NCBI RefSeq assembly: GCF_020829645.1
Contig: NZ_JAIVFS010000005.1
Span: 124,001-188,000 of the forward strand
Direction of reading: 5' to 3'
DNA: 64,000 nt
Source: Nostoc mirabile CHAB5784
GTDB lineage: Bacteria > Cyanobacteriota > Cyanobacteriia > Cyanobacteriales > Nostocaceae
The notes below the pieces were generated by a model. The model was not told the DNA's origin. It ran no database searches and saw only the letters and a program-made list of their open reading frames with translations. The position numbers and the translations under genes were made by a program. This document shows, in pieces, positions 41,399-51,565 of the stretch. How positions within the stretch are numbered: the stretch's first letter is position 1; each line of letters starts with the position of its first letter.

Positions 41399-43111
41399 AT
41401 GACCAATTCCAAGCCACGCGACGTACAAGTTCTACCAATTGCTACAAATACTAAGGCGATCAGAGCACGTAGTTGGTCACGTCTGCGGTTTGAAATTGAA
41501 TACGCACTTGAAAGAGGTACTACCTCCAATTGCTATTTAATTGAAGCTGATAAAACCGCACTTATTGATCCACCGCCAGAAAGCTTTACCGAAATTTATT
41601 TAGAGGCATTGCGGCAGACTTTAGATTTGCAAAGTTTGGATTATATAATCCTGGGTCATTTTAGTCCCAATCGAGTTGCAACCCTCAAAGCAATTTTAGA
41701 ACTAGCACCACAGGTAACTTTTGTCTGTTCTCTTCCCGGTGCGAACAATTTGCGTGCTGCTTTCCTAGATCATGATTTGAAAGTCTTGGTGATGCGGGGG
41801 AAAGAAACTCTGAATTTAGGCAAGGGTCATGTTTTGAAATTCTTACCCACTCCCAGTCCACGTTGGCCGGAAGGACTTTGTACCTATGATCAGCAAACCC
41901 AAATTCTCTACACAGATAAGTTATTTGCAACTCATCTCTGTGGTGATGAAGCATTTGATGATAACTGGGAAGCGCTTAAAGAAGACCAGCGTTACTACTT
42001 TAACTGCCTGATGGCTCCCCAAATTCCTCATGTGCAAGCAGCTTTGGAGAAAATATCAGATTTGCAGGTGAGAATGTATGCTGTGGGTCACGGCCCATTG
42101 GTACGCACCAGCTTAATCGAACTCACCAAAGCTTATGCAGAGTGGAGCCGTTCTCACAACGATCGCGAGATTTCTGTTGCCCTACTTTATGCTTCAGCTT
42201 ACGGGAATACGGCGACTTTAGCACAAGCGATCGCTCTGGGATTAACTAAAGGTGGAGTTGCAGTCAAATCGATTAACTGCGAATTTGCTACCCCTGATGA
42301 AGTTCGCATCAACCTAGCACAGTCAGAGGGTTTTATCATTGGTTCTCCTACTATCGGTGGTCATGCGCCAACTCCCATTCATACTGCTTTAGGTATTGTG
42401 CTATCAAGCGGTGACAACAGTAAACTCGCTGGGGTTTTTGGTTCTTACGGCTGGAGTGGTGAAGCCTTTGACTTAATTGAAGGTAAACTCCGGGATGCTG
42501 GATATCGCTTTGGCTTTGACACCCTGAAGGTCAAGTTTAAACCTGATGATGTCACTCTCAAGTTCTGTGAAGAACTAGGTACAGACTTTGCCCAAGCACT
42601 GAAAAAGGCTAAAAAGGTACGCGTACCACAACAAGCGGCTACTCCAGTAGAACAGGCTGTTGGGCGGATCGTTGGTTCCGTCTGCGTGGTGACAGCTAAA
42701 CAAGGCGAAGTGTCTACCGCAATGTTAGGCGCTTGGGTTTCTCAAGCCACCTTCAACCCACCTGGATTAACTGTTGCGATCGCCAAAGACCGAGCGATCG
42801 AATCTTTGATGTATCCAGGCGGTAAGTTTGCCTTAAATATTCTACCTGAAGGCAATCATCAAGATTACATGAAGCATTTCCGTAAATCTTTTGCGCCTGG
42901 AGAAAACCGATTTGCCAACTTTAGTACAGCAGTTGCAGATAACGGCTGTACCGTTCTCACCGACGCTTTAGCATATTTGGAATGTTCAGTCAACCAACGT
43001 CTGGAATGTGGCGATCACTGGGTTGTGTATGCAACTGTGGATGAAGGTAAATTACTCAAGCCTGATGCTGTGACTGCCATTAATCATCGCAAAACCGGCA
43101 CTCACTATTAA
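41399..43111 (+). CDS. flv1: Flavodiiron protein, Flv1 type (non-canonical diiron site)
   Basis: 570 residues with the same three-domain layout as Flv3. The diiron ligands are lost or replaced: GHFSPNRVATL in place of HxExDH, and PSPRWPEG and YTDKLFATH at the next positions; only GHGPLV is kept. Such substitutions define Flv1/Flv2 partners that act as heterodimers with Flv3/Flv4. Flavodoxin-domain (ALLYASAYGNTATLAQAIAL) and flavin-reductase (CVVTAKQGEVSTAMLGAWVS) segments are intact. With the preceding flv3 it should form the O2-consuming heterodimer, probably the heterocyst version. Confidence 0.92.
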   Translation: MTNSKPRDVQVLPIATNTKAIRARSWSRLRFEIEYALERGTTSNCYLIEADKTALIDPPPESFTEIYLEALRQTLDLQSLDYIILGHFSPNRVATLKAILELAPQVTFVCSLPGANNLRAAFLDHDLKVLVMRGKETLNLGKGHVLKFLPTPSPRWPEGLCTYDQQTQILYTDKLFATHLCGDEAFDDNWEALKEDQRYYFNCLMAPQIPHVQAALEKISDLQVRMYAVGHGPLVRTSLIELTKAYAEWSRSHNDREISVALLYASAYGNTATLAQAIALGLTKGGVAVKSINCEFATPDEVRINLAQSEGFIIGSPTIGGHAPTPIHTALGIVLSSGDNSKLAGVFGSYGWSGEAFDLIEGKLRDAGYRFGFDTLKVKFKPDDVTLKFCEELGTDFAQALKKAKKVRVPQQAATPVEQAVGRIVGSVCVVTAKQGEVSTAMLGAWVSQATFNPPGLTVAIAKDRAIESLMYPGGKFALNILPEGNHQDYMKHFRKSFAPGENRFANFSTAVADNGCTVLTDALAYLECSVNQRLECGDHWVVYATVDEGKLLKPDAVTAINHRKTGTHY

Positions 43112-43272
43112 ATAGTGAGACATTTAACTTAGGGGAAGCGCTTTAGCTTAAATATAAGCAAGGCAAAGCGTTTTATGACAAAAATTCTCTTTTTTATTGT
43201 GGGATGGACAAGATGTCCATCTCATTTTTTTGTCAAGATGCAGAGTCCGCCCAAGAGAATTTTAGTTATTGA

Positions 43273-43510
43273 CTAAGTAGAGCATTTTATTAATTCGTAG
43301 CGAATTAAATTTGGCAATACCCTGCAATGCCAATGCATCGGCTGACAATGCCAATGCATCGACTGACAATGCCAATGCATCGACTGACAATGCCAATGCA
43401 TCGACTGACAATGCCAATGCATCGGCTGACAATGCCAATGCATCGGCTGACAATGCCAATACGTCCCCTTGCATTAAAAACGCTACGATTTTACGCAAAG
43501 CTGTACTAAG
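43273..43510. mobile_element. MITE-like element with 21-bp tandem core, copy 1
   Basis: About 238 bp. The left end reads CTAAGTAGAGCATTTTATTA and the right end, reversed, CTTAGTACAGCTTTGCG; these are imperfect terminal inverted repeats. Inside are a conserved left block (AATTAAATTTGGCAATACCC), six to seven 21-bp units (AATGCCAATGCATCGACTGA plus C), and a conserved right block (TTGCATTAAAAACGCTACGA). The same blocks in the same order, with a diverged core, occur at 55274-55490 in reverse orientation. Frames across it (NANASTD peptides) stay open only because of the period. Confidence 0.75.
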
Positions 43511-43636
43511 CTATCTATCTTTAGACAGATATTGGAAGTTTTAAGTTTTAGATTACATAGAATATACTTTTATGTTACAAAAACATCTATTGTTTTAAAA
43601 GGACTCCGAGAATACTCTGGTAGATTCCTGAAATGA

Positions 43637-43813
43637 GCAACCACTGGCTACGAAATGTGTGGAGTGCGATCGCTCAAACCAGATGACGGAACCTCTGTTG
43701 CTGGTATATTGCGTAGCTTAGTCCAAGAGTAGGAGCATCGTGCCCTGCGGCGAAATTATCACCGACCGAACACCAGAGTTATTAAGGAGTCAAAACCAAG
43801 TGAATCCCAATGA
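43637..43813 (+). pseudogene. Possible short gene relic before the TIGR03032 gene
   Basis: In one frame the sequence reads EMCGVRSLKPDDGTSVAGIL, then RSLVQE, a TAG, then EHRALRRNYHRPNTRVIKES. It looks like real protein broken by one stop, but I do not recognise the family. It overlaps the first codons of the longest TIGR03032 frame, which supports the later GTG start there. Confidence 0.3.
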
Positions 43814-44888
43814 CAGCACCATTAACAAACCATCTTTAGAAATCAATGCTTCTCGTCAGTTTACTGCTTGGCTGTATGAGCAAAACCTCAGTTTGTCCTT
43901 CACTACCTATCAAGCGGGGAAGTTATTCTTCATCGGCTTGCAACCAAACGGCAAATTATCTGTATTTGAACGTAGCTTTGAGCGATGCATGGGGTTGTAT
44001 GCCAATGGCAACAGCCTCTACATGAGTTCCCTGTACCAACTGTGGCGATTTGAAAATATCATCCAACCCGGACAAAACCACCAAGGCTACGATGCTCTTT
44101 ATTTGCCCCAGATGAGTTATGTGACGGGAGATTTGGATATTCACGACATCGCTTTGAGTAGAGCAGAAAAAAAGTGTTCTAAACCACAAAAATTAGTATT
44201 TGTCAATACTTTATTTAGTTGTTTAGGAACAGTCAGCGAAACCCACAGTTTCGTTCCCTTATGGCAGCCAACCTTTATCAGCAAGCTGGCGGCGGAAGAT
44301 AGATGTCACCTGAATGGGTTGGCAATGCAGTCAGAAAAACCTAAATACGTCACTGCTGTGAGCCAGTCAGACGTGGGAGAAGGCTGGCGGGAGCATCGGG
44401 CAAATGGCGGCTGTGTCATTGACGTAGAAAGCAATGAAATCGTGTTGCGCGGACTGTCTATGCCCCACTCCCCCCGATGGCATCAGGAAAAACTCTGGCT
44501 GCTCAACTCAGGCGCGGGAGAGTTTGGCTTTGCCGACTTAAACCGGGGAGTGTTTGAACCAGTCGCCTTCTGTCCGGGATATCTGCGCGGTTGTGTTTTT
44601 CATGGCGACTTTGCGGTAGTGGGGATTTCCCAACCCAGGCATAACAAGACCTTTAGCGGCTTGCCCCTAGACGAGAAATTGCAACAGAAAAACGTTGAGC
44701 CTCGCTGTGGGTTACTGGTGATTGACCTGAGAAGCGGCGATATTGTCCATTCCCTGCGAATGGAGGGAGTGGTACTGGAATTGTACGACGTGGTAGCACT
44801 TTTGGGGGTACGTCGTCCAATGGCGATCGGATTTCGCAGCGACGAAATTCGGCGGGTAGTGACGGTGGGATCGGATCAAAATTTATAA
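43800..44888 (+). CDS. TIGR03032 (DUF4915) family protein
   Basis: 362 residues from GTG 43800, which has AAGGAG at 43784-43789; the longer frame opens at GTG 43740. Family features are [84 protein letters not shown] and [20 protein letters not shown]. The repeated strand pattern suggests a beta-propeller. The function of the family is unknown. In cyanobacteria it often neighbours very large secreted repeat proteins. Here it lies 19 bases upstream of a giant FG-GAP/RTX gene, so the two are likely an operon. Confidence 0.88.
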   Translation: MNPNDSTINKPSLEINASRQFTAWLYEQNLSLSFTTYQAGKLFFIGLQPNGKLSVFERSFERCMGLYANGNSLYMSSLYQLWRFENIIQPGQNHQGYDALYLPQMSYVTGDLDIHDIALSRAEKKCSKPQKLVFVNTLFSCLGTVSETHSFVPLWQPTFISKLAAEDRCHLNGLAMQSEKPKYVTAVSQSDVGEGWREHRANGGCVIDVESNEIVLRGLSMPHSPRWHQEKLWLLNSGAGEFGFADLNRGVFEPVAFCPGYLRGCVFHGDFAVVGISQPRHNKTFSGLPLDEKLQQKNVEPRCGLLVIDLRSGDIVHSLRMEGVVLELYDVVALLGVRRPMAIGFRSDEIRRVVTVGSDQNL

Positions 44889-44907
44889 TTCAGAGGAATC
44901 AACAATA

Positions 44908-47900
44908 ATGGCACCTAATCCAGCAGTTTTCGACCTTTCTGACCTCGATGGCAACAATGGTTTTGCGATCGATGGCTCTAGCCCAGCCGGCACCGACAGC
45001 AGTGCCGGAGATATTAACGGCGACGGCTTCGATGACCTGATTCTTAAGTCGGGAGCAGATAACTACGTAGTATTTGGCAGCAGCAACGGCTTTGGAGCAG
45101 TTTTCAACCTCTCGTCCCTGGATGGCAACAACGGCTTCGTTATCAATGTAAGTAAAGATTTAGGCTCCTCTGTTACCAGTGCCGCAGACATCAACGGCGA
45201 CGGCATCGACGACCTGATTATCGGGGCGGGAGGTGCCAACCCCAACGGACAGTTATCTGCTGGGGAGACCTACGTAGTGTTTGGCAGCAGCAACGGTTTT
45301 GGAGCAGTTCTCAATCTTTCCGACCTCAACGGCAGCAACGGCTTCGTAATCAACGGCATTGATAACTATGACTTCTCAGGCGGCTCCGTTAGCAGTGCCG
45401 GAGACTTCAATGGTGACGGCATCAACGACTTGATTATCGGGGCGACAGGTGCCGACCCCAACGGTAAAGAACGTGCTGGGGAGAGCTACGTAGTGTTTGG
45501 CAGCAGCAACGGCTTTGGAGCAGTTGTCAACCTTTCCGACCTCAATGGCAGCAACGGCTTCGTGATCAACGGCATTGATGAGCGTGACTACTCAGGCTCC
45601 TCTGTTAACAGTGCCGGAGACTTCAACGGCGACGGCTTCGATGACCTGATTATTGGAGCGCCAGGTGCCGAGTCATTTGCTGGGGAGAGCTATGTGGTCT
45701 TTGGCAGCAGCAGTGGCTTTGAATCGGTCTTTAACCTCTCATCTCTGAACGGCAGCAACGGCTTTATCAACGACATTGATGGAACACTCAGCAGCGCCGG
45801 AGACTTCAACGGTGACGGTTTTGATGACCTAATTATCTGGACAACAAATAACATCCGCGGACCGGAGACTGTTGGGGAGAGCTACGTAGTGTTTGGCAAC
45901 AGCAGCGGCTTTGGAGCAGTCCTCAGTCTCTCAGACCTCAACAGCAGCAACAGCTTCGTAATCAACCCCATTATTCCAGGTCAGGGTTTAGGCTCCTGGG
46001 TCAGCAGTGCCGGAGATTTCAACGGTGACGGCTTTGATGACCTAATTATCGGCGCAAAATATTCTGAGCAGAACTACGTAGTGTTTGGCAGCAGCGGTGG
46101 CTTTGGAGCAGTGCTCAATCTCTCGGATATCAACGGCAGCAACGGCTTGGGGATTAAAGCCATTAACGTAGATAGCTACTCACGCTACTCCGTCAGCAGT
46201 GCCGGAGATTTCAACGGCGATGGCTTTGATGACGTGAGTATCGGGCAAGGTTTTGATCGAATCTACTATGCAGGTAATGGAAAGAGATACGTCATTTTTG
46301 GCTTTGCCACTACTACAACTCCTAATCAACCTCCAGTCGCAGTTGCCGACACAGCTACTACTAACGAAGATACTGCCCTTAACATTTCAGTCTTAGCCAA
46401 CGACAGCGACCCGGATAGCAATCCCTTAACGGTGACAAATGTCAATGGTAGTACGGTGACTGTTGGCACTCCTATTACCCTAAGTTCTGGTGCTTTACTG
46501 ACTCTCAATGCTGATGGCACTTTTACTTACAACCCCAATGGTCGATTTGAAACTTTGGGTGTAGGTGAAACCGACAGCGATCGCTTCACCTATACTATTA
46601 GCGATCGCAGCTTTACCAGTACAGCTAGCGTCAACCTGACCATCAACGGCGTGAATGACGCACCCGCCTTAATTTCTGCTTTCAACCTATCTGACCTCAA
46701 CGGCAGCAACGGCTTCGTAATCAACGGCATTAACGCAAATGACAACTCAGGCTTCTCCGTTAGCAGTGCTGGAGACATCAACGGTGACGGCTTCGACGAC
46801 CTAATTATCGGGGCATATAGTGCCGACCCCAACGGCAAAGACCGTGCTGGGGAGAGCTACGTAGTGTTTGGCAGTAGCAGCAGCTTTGGAGCTAGCCTCA
46901 ATCTCTCGTCCCTCAATGGCAGCAACGGCTTCGTAATCAACGGCATTGATATCGATGACTACTCAGGCTTATCCGTGAGCAGTGCCGGAGACTTCAACGG
47001 TGACGGCTTTGATGACCTAATTATCGGGGCGAAAGGTGGCGACCCCAACGGTAAAGACCGTGCTGGGGAGAACTACGTAGTGTTTGGCAGCAGCAGTGGC
47101 CTTGCAGCCAGTTTTGACCTCTCGTCCCTAAACGGCAGCAACGGCTTCGTAATCAACGGCATTGATGAGCGTGAGTACTCAGGCAGATCAGTCAGCAGTG
47201 CCGGAGACATCAACGGTGACGGCTTCGATGACCTGATTATTGGGAGACCTTTTGCTTTGAACTACCCAATCGCTGGGGAGAGCTACGTAGTGTTTGGCAG
47301 CAGCGGCGGCTTTGGAGCTAGCCTCAACCTCTCGTCCCTGGATGGCAGCAACGGCTTCGTAATCAACGGCATTGATAACTATGACTTCTCAGGCGGCTCC
47401 GTTAGCGGTGCCGGAGACTTCAACAGTGACGGCTTCGATGACCTGATTATTGGGGCAATAAATGCCAACCCCAACGGCAAGTTAAACGCTGGGGAGAGCT
47501 ACGTAGTGTTTGGCAGCAGCAGCGGCTTTGGAGCTAGCCTCAACCTCTCGTCACTGGATGGCAGCAATGGCTTCGTAATCAACGGCATTGATCCGTTTGA
47601 CCGCTCAGGCTTCTCCGTTAGCAGTGCCGGAGACTTCAACGGCGACGGCTTCGACGACCTGATTATTGGGACACCATATGCCGAGTCATTTGCTGGGGAG
47701 AGCTACGTAGTGTTTGGCAGCAGTAATGGCTATGGAGCTAGTCTCAACCTCTCGTCCCTCAATGGCAGCAACGGCTTCGTAATCAAAGGCGATCTGTTTG
47801 ACCGCTCAGGCGAATCAGTCAGCAGTGCCGGAGACTTCAACGGTGACGGCTTCGATGATCTGATTATCGGGGCAAGAGGTGCCGACCCCAACGGTAAGCA

Positions 47901-49146
47901 ACGTGCTGGGAAGAGCTACGTAGTGTTTGGCAGCAGTAATGGCTATGGAGCTAGCCTCAACCTCTCGTCCCTCAATGGCAGCAACGGCTTCGTAATCAAC
48001 GGCATTGATATGGATGACTACTCAGGCTCTTCTGTTAGTAGTGCTGGAGACATCAACGGCGACGGCTTGGATGACTTGATTATCGGGGCATTCCTTGCCT
48101 CCCCTAACGAACAGTCTAATGCTGGGGAAAGCTACGTCATCTTTGGCTTTACGACTACGACCGTAGCTGAAGAAGATACCGCTCTTAAGATCGTTGCTAG
48201 GACGATTTTGAGCAGATATACAGACGTTGATGGCGATATCTTAAGCATTAGTAATTTTACCAATCCTGCCAACGGCACACTGACTTTAAACGACAGCGGC
48301 ACTCTAGGGGATGCCAGCGACGACTACTTTATTTATACACCCAAGCCCAATTACAACGGCGCTGATAGCTTTACCTACACTGTCATTGACGGTAATGGCG
48401 GCAACATTACTGCTACTTTTAACTTGAACGTTAAGCCAGTCAATGACGCACCAATTGCAGTCAATGATACTGTTACGGCTGCCAAAAATACTGCTGTGAA
48501 CATTCAAGCTAATACCCTGCTGGCTAATGATCACGACATCGATAGCACCAACCTCAGCATAACTGATATCAGTGGTGCGACCAAGGGTACTGCGCTGCTG
48601 AAAAATAACGGCACTCCCAGCAACTCGGCAGATGATTTTATTGTGTTTACCCCAAATAACGGGTTTAGTGGTGCGGCCAGTTTCAACTACACCATCACTG
48701 ATGGTCAACTCACCAGCACTGCTAAAGTTACTATCCAAGTGGGCGATCGCCTTTTAGGTGGCAACGGCAATGATGTTCTCCACGGCACTCCTGGTAATGA
48801 CTACCTCAATGGCGGCAATGGCAAAGACAACCTTTACGGTGGTAATGGCAAAGACACCCTCAATGGTGGCAATGGTAACGATCTCTTGTGGGGTGGTCTT
48901 GGTAGCGATATCCTCACAGGTGGTAATGGCAAGGATAAATTTGTCTTCACTGATGGAGAAGGTACTGATATTATTACCGACTTCTGCAACGGCAACGATT
49001 TGATTGGCTTGTCCGGTAGTCTGACTTTCAATCAACTAAGTTTCACTGGTAACAACATCATAGTTACTACTACTGATGAAATCTTGGCAACGCTGACTGG
49101 CATTAGTACCACAACACTGACTGCCGCTAATTTCATTATTGTCTAA
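44908..49146 (+). CDS. Giant FG-GAP (double propeller)/cadherin-like/RTX secreted protein
   Basis: 1412 residues. I count fourteen repeats of about 63-68 residues, each with [17 protein letters not shown], [20 protein letters not shown] and [18 protein letters not shown] is the Ca2+-binding FG-GAP loop. Seven repeats (residues 1-475) are followed by a cadherin-like VCBS domain (about 480-590), seven more repeats (about 592-1085), two further cadherin-like domains (about 1090-1275), and RTX nonapeptides ([20 protein letters not shown], about 1280-1345). Seven blades is the number in an integrin-type propeller, so two propellers are predicted. There is no signal peptide; RTX implies type I secretion. 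It is probably a surface or matrix adhesin. Confidence 0.9.
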   Translation: MAPNPAVFDLSDLDGNNGFAIDGSSPAGTDSSAGDINGDGFDDLILKSGADNYVVFGSSNGFGAVFNLSSLDGNNGFVINVSKDLGSSVTSAADINGDGIDDLIIGAGGANPNGQLSAGETYVVFGSSNGFGAVLNLSDLNGSNGFVINGIDNYDFSGGSVSSAGDFNGDGINDLIIGATGADPNGKERAGESYVVFGSSNGFGAVVNLSDLNGSNGFVINGIDERDYSGSSVNSAGDFNGDGFDDLIIGAPGAESFAGESYVVFGSSSGFESVFNLSSLNGSNGFINDIDGTLSSAGDFNGDGFDDLIIWTTNNIRGPETVGESYVVFGNSSGFGAVLSLSDLNSSNSFVINPIIPGQGLGSWVSSAGDFNGDGFDDLIIGAKYSEQNYVVFGSSGGFGAVLNLSDINGSNGLGIKAINVDSYSRYSVSSAGDFNGDGFDDVSIGQGFDRIYYAGNGKRYVIFGFATTTTPNQPPVAVADTATTNEDTALNISVLANDSDPDSNPLTVTNVNGSTVTVGTPITLSSGALLTLNADGTFTYNPNGRFETLGVGETDSDRFTYTISDRSFTSTASVNLTINGVNDAPALISAFNLSDLNGSNGFVINGINANDNSGFSVSSAGDINGDGFDDLIIGAYSADPNGKDRAGESYVVFGSSSSFGASLNLSSLNGSNGFVINGIDIDDYSGLSVSSAGDFNGDGFDDLIIGAKGGDPNGKDRAGENYVVFGSSSGLAASFDLSSLNGSNGFVINGIDEREYSGRSVSSAGDINGDGFDDLIIGRPFALNYPIAGESYVVFGSSGGFGASLNLSSLDGSNGFVINGIDNYDFSGGSVSGAGDFNSDGFDDLIIGAINANPNGKLNAGESYVVFGSSSGFGASLNLSSLDGSNGFVINGIDPFDRSGFSVSSAGDFNGDGFDDLIIGTPYAESFAGESYVVFGSSNGYGASLNLSSLNGSNGFVIKGDLFDRSGESVSSAGDFNGDGFDDLIIGARGADPNGKQRAGKSYVVFGSSNGYGASLNLSSLNGSNGFVINGIDMDDYSGSSVSSAGDINGDGLDDLIIGAFLASPNEQSNAGESYVIFGFTTTTVAEEDTALKIVARTILSRYTDVDGDILSISNFTNPANGTLTLNDSGTLGDASDDYFIYTPKPNYNGADSFTYTVIDGNGGNITATFNLNVKPVNDAPIAVNDTVTAAKNTAVNIQANTLLANDHDIDSTNLSITDISGATKGTALLKNNGTPSNSADDFIVFTPNNGFSGAASFNYTITDGQLTSTAKVTIQVGDRLLGGNGNDVLHGTPGNDYLNGGNGKDNLYGGNGKDTLNGGNGNDLLWGGLGSDILTGGNGKDKFVFTDGEGTDIITDFCNGNDLIGLSGSLTFNQLSFTGNNIIVTTTDEILATLTGISTTTLTAANFIIV

Positions 49147-49784
49147 ATATTAAGGGGAGCAAGACCTTGCTCCTCTTAAAAACCAATAATTACTATAGAA
49201 CCAGCCTTATAATCAAATTGACTAGAAATTCACAGTTAGTAACAGAAATTACAAGTCTTTTTTAAGCTATAATTCGACACCTCAACGCCACACTACCCGA
49301 TTTACTAATAATCTACCGAGTTAAGATTTTAGATAGCAATGCCATCGCTTCTAAAAATCTTTGTAACAGATGAATTGACTGTAGGAACGTAGATTTGTAC
49401 GCTTTTAACAACGTTGTATTAGAAATGTTGTGAAATGGTATGACTTGTCAAAGAAAAGGAAAGGGGGCACGGGGGGAGAACCCTATAAATCAATTTATTT
49501 GCTGTGAAACCCTCTATTGCTGAAAAATTTTAAAATCTTGCCCCTAGCAAAGCGCTCCCTGCTCCCCTGCCTTTTTTGTTACAGGATAGGGAATCAGAAA
49601 AATGGTGTGTGTAATTTCAGTATTAAAGCGGAAATAACATAAATTCACTTACTGAAATTCCGCAATTGCCACCAGGACAACTGCAAAAACGCAGTGTAGC
49701 CTTTAACTAGAAAAACAGCATCAGGCAATTGTTAAACAAAATGCCAACTATCACCACTAAACTTTTTTAATATTTGTTGTTCTT
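49147..49784. other. Intergenic region, no gene seen
   Basis: 638 bases after the giant secreted gene. Near the start, GGGGAGCAAGACCTTGCTCC (49153-49172) forms a hairpin followed by TCTTAAAA and may be a terminator. The remainder is AT-rich with no recognisable feature. Confidence 0.45.
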
Positions 49785-49964
49785 ATGACTCCAAAACACA
49801 CCAAAATTCAATTTCCCCTTTGGCAGTATCTGAATCAGCCTTTATTTAGTGACGATACTAAATTAGTATTGAATCCCCAACGCTTTGCATTGATCTGGCG
49901 TCTTCGACTTCTAGAACGCTGCTGGGCTAAAGAATGTGATGCCAAAGGGCCTCAACAGCATTAG
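49785..49964 (+). CDS. Small conserved-looking protein, 59 residues
   Basis: ATG at 49785, TAG at 49962-49964. The sequence runs MTPKHTKIQFPLWQYLNQPL, then FSDDTKLVLNPQRFALIWRL and RLLERCWAKECDAKGPQQH. The balanced composition, Trp/Tyr/Phe content and ordered amphipathic C-terminal helix look like genuine coding sequence, and I have an impression of similar short cyanobacterial proteins with a PLWQYLxQPLF start. Function unknown. There is no strong ribosome-binding site. Confidence 0.5.
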   Translation: MTPKHTKIQFPLWQYLNQPLFSDDTKLVLNPQRFALIWRLRLLERCWAKECDAKGPQQH

Positions 49965-50009
49965 ATACCTCAAAAGCCGTAAAACTAAGCCTCGTCTACA
50001 GAACGAGGC

Positions 50010-51372
50010 TTAAAGCCCGTCAAGTAAAGCACTGACAGTCATATCTCCCATAACATTAATCGCCGTGCGGCAGCGATCCAGAAACCAGTCTATAGTAACT
50101 AGCAAAGCAATGTATTGAGTAGGTAAGCCTACAGAAGTAAACACCAGTGTCATCGTTACCAGTCCAGCATTGGGAATATTTGCCGCACCTACGGATGCAA
50201 AAATCAAGGTAAGGATGACAATTACAGCGCTTTTCAAGTAATTGAACTACACCACTCCCTACTCCCCACTCCCCACTCCCCGTCTCATCTGTGGTCTAAA
50301 TACCTGAAAAATGCTGTAACTGCTGTCCCAGACTCAGATGTTGCCCAATCAGTTGGGAAATATACAACGCAGACATTGCTTCATAGAGGGCAGTGCCATC
50401 ATTATTGAAATTTGCCCCTACTAATGCGCCCAAGGCGGCGGAAGATTCTCTTAAACCGACTTTTGTTTGCAAAACTTCAAAGGTTATGGGCATTGCCGCC
50501 GCAGAGGAAGAAGTTGAGAAAGCTGTCAAAAAGGCATCAGAACCGCCACCTAGGAATTTTAGCGGATCTACCCAAGAACCAAATTTTACTCTGGTGAGGT
50601 AGTAGCACGCCTGCAATGCTAGTGCTAACAGCACCGCTACGATAAATGCACCCAAAGATTTAAACGGTGCAAATCCTTGCATAGCAACGGTTTTAGCAAC
50701 AATACCAAAGACTGCGAACGGCACTAAGGCAATTACCCAGTTGAGGACACGGACTACCGCTTCAAACAAAATCCCAATAACATCCTCTATCGGTTGGTAT
50801 CCTGTTTTCCCTTGGGCAATTTGTTCAGATTTTAATCCCCGCAGAACGATGCCAAAACTCAGGGCAATCACAATTAGTTGGATAACATTATTATCAACTA
50901 ATGGTTTTAGAATAGCTTCCGGTACAGCATCTTTGAGTATTCCCCAAGGATCAAGACTCTGAGTAGTTATGTCTGTACTTGTTGAGGTGGCTACATTGCC
51001 CCAAGTCCCCGGACGAAGCACATTTGCTACGAGAAGCCCGACTAAAATAGCTACGGTAGTGTTAGTTAAAAGTAGCACTGCCAGCCGCCGTCCGGCTGTA
51101 CCGGGGATATTCGTAGTCATTAAGGTGTGCAGCACCGCTACCAAAATCAGGGGCGTAGCTAGGGCGCAAAGAGCCTTTAGCACCAATTCAGCCGGAATTG
51201 CTAAATTATTGATTAAGGTGGCATTGCTTGGATTGGGATTCCCCGCACCAAGGGCAATTCCAACGCTGACTGCAGCTACTAGGGCGATGAGAATTTGCAA
51301 TGTGAGAGGGATACGCTGCCACCAAGGGCTAGCTTTGGTTTCAGGCGAAGTAGTACTCTCTTTTTGACTCAT
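50010..51372 (-). pseudogene. Dicarboxylate/amino acid:cation symporter, split by a heptad repeat
   Basis: Two pieces of one DAACS (GltP/DctA-like) transporter. The first (51372-50296, 358 codons) has NPSNATLINNLAIPAELVLK, FSTSSSAAAMPITFEVLQTK (the serine-rich re-entrant loop) and ALVGANFNNDGTALYEAMSA. The second (50237-50010, 75 codons) has [20 protein letters not shown] and [17 protein letters not shown] (the NMDGT/ion-site region end). Between them lie about 58 bases containing CTCCCCA heptads (50253-50285), and the reading frame shifts. The last transmembrane helix and re-entrant loop are thus disconnected, so the transporter is probably inactive. Confidence 0.85.
50253..50285. repeat. 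Heptad repeat (CTCCCCA type) interrupting the symporter gene
   Basis: ACTCCCTACTCCCCACTCCC and onward: about four heptads like those at 41236-41392 and 54281-54363. It sits exactly at the break between the two symporter fragments. Confidence 0.85.
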
Positions 51373-51565
51373 TAGTTAGATGCTGATGAACTGCTGTAAC
51401 TATTAAAACAACACTTATGACCGTGAAAATTTCGGAAAAAGAACAGCTTTAATTTTAGGTAAAAACTGTTAATCTAAGATTCCGTTGCTTTGCAAAATCT
51501 AGCTCGAAAGGGTAGACCACAAGGTAGGCCCCTAGAGATATCTTGGCTTGTGGTTGGAAATGCTT

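Noticed and set aside
43262..43544. Heptapeptide proteins NANASTD (plus) and ALSADAL (minus), and the similar frame at 55255-55512
   Set aside because: Although the two plus/minus frames share flanking peptides (CIKNAT..LRK), the similarity is explained by a shared DNA element. Cores differ without codon bias, so coding is not supported.
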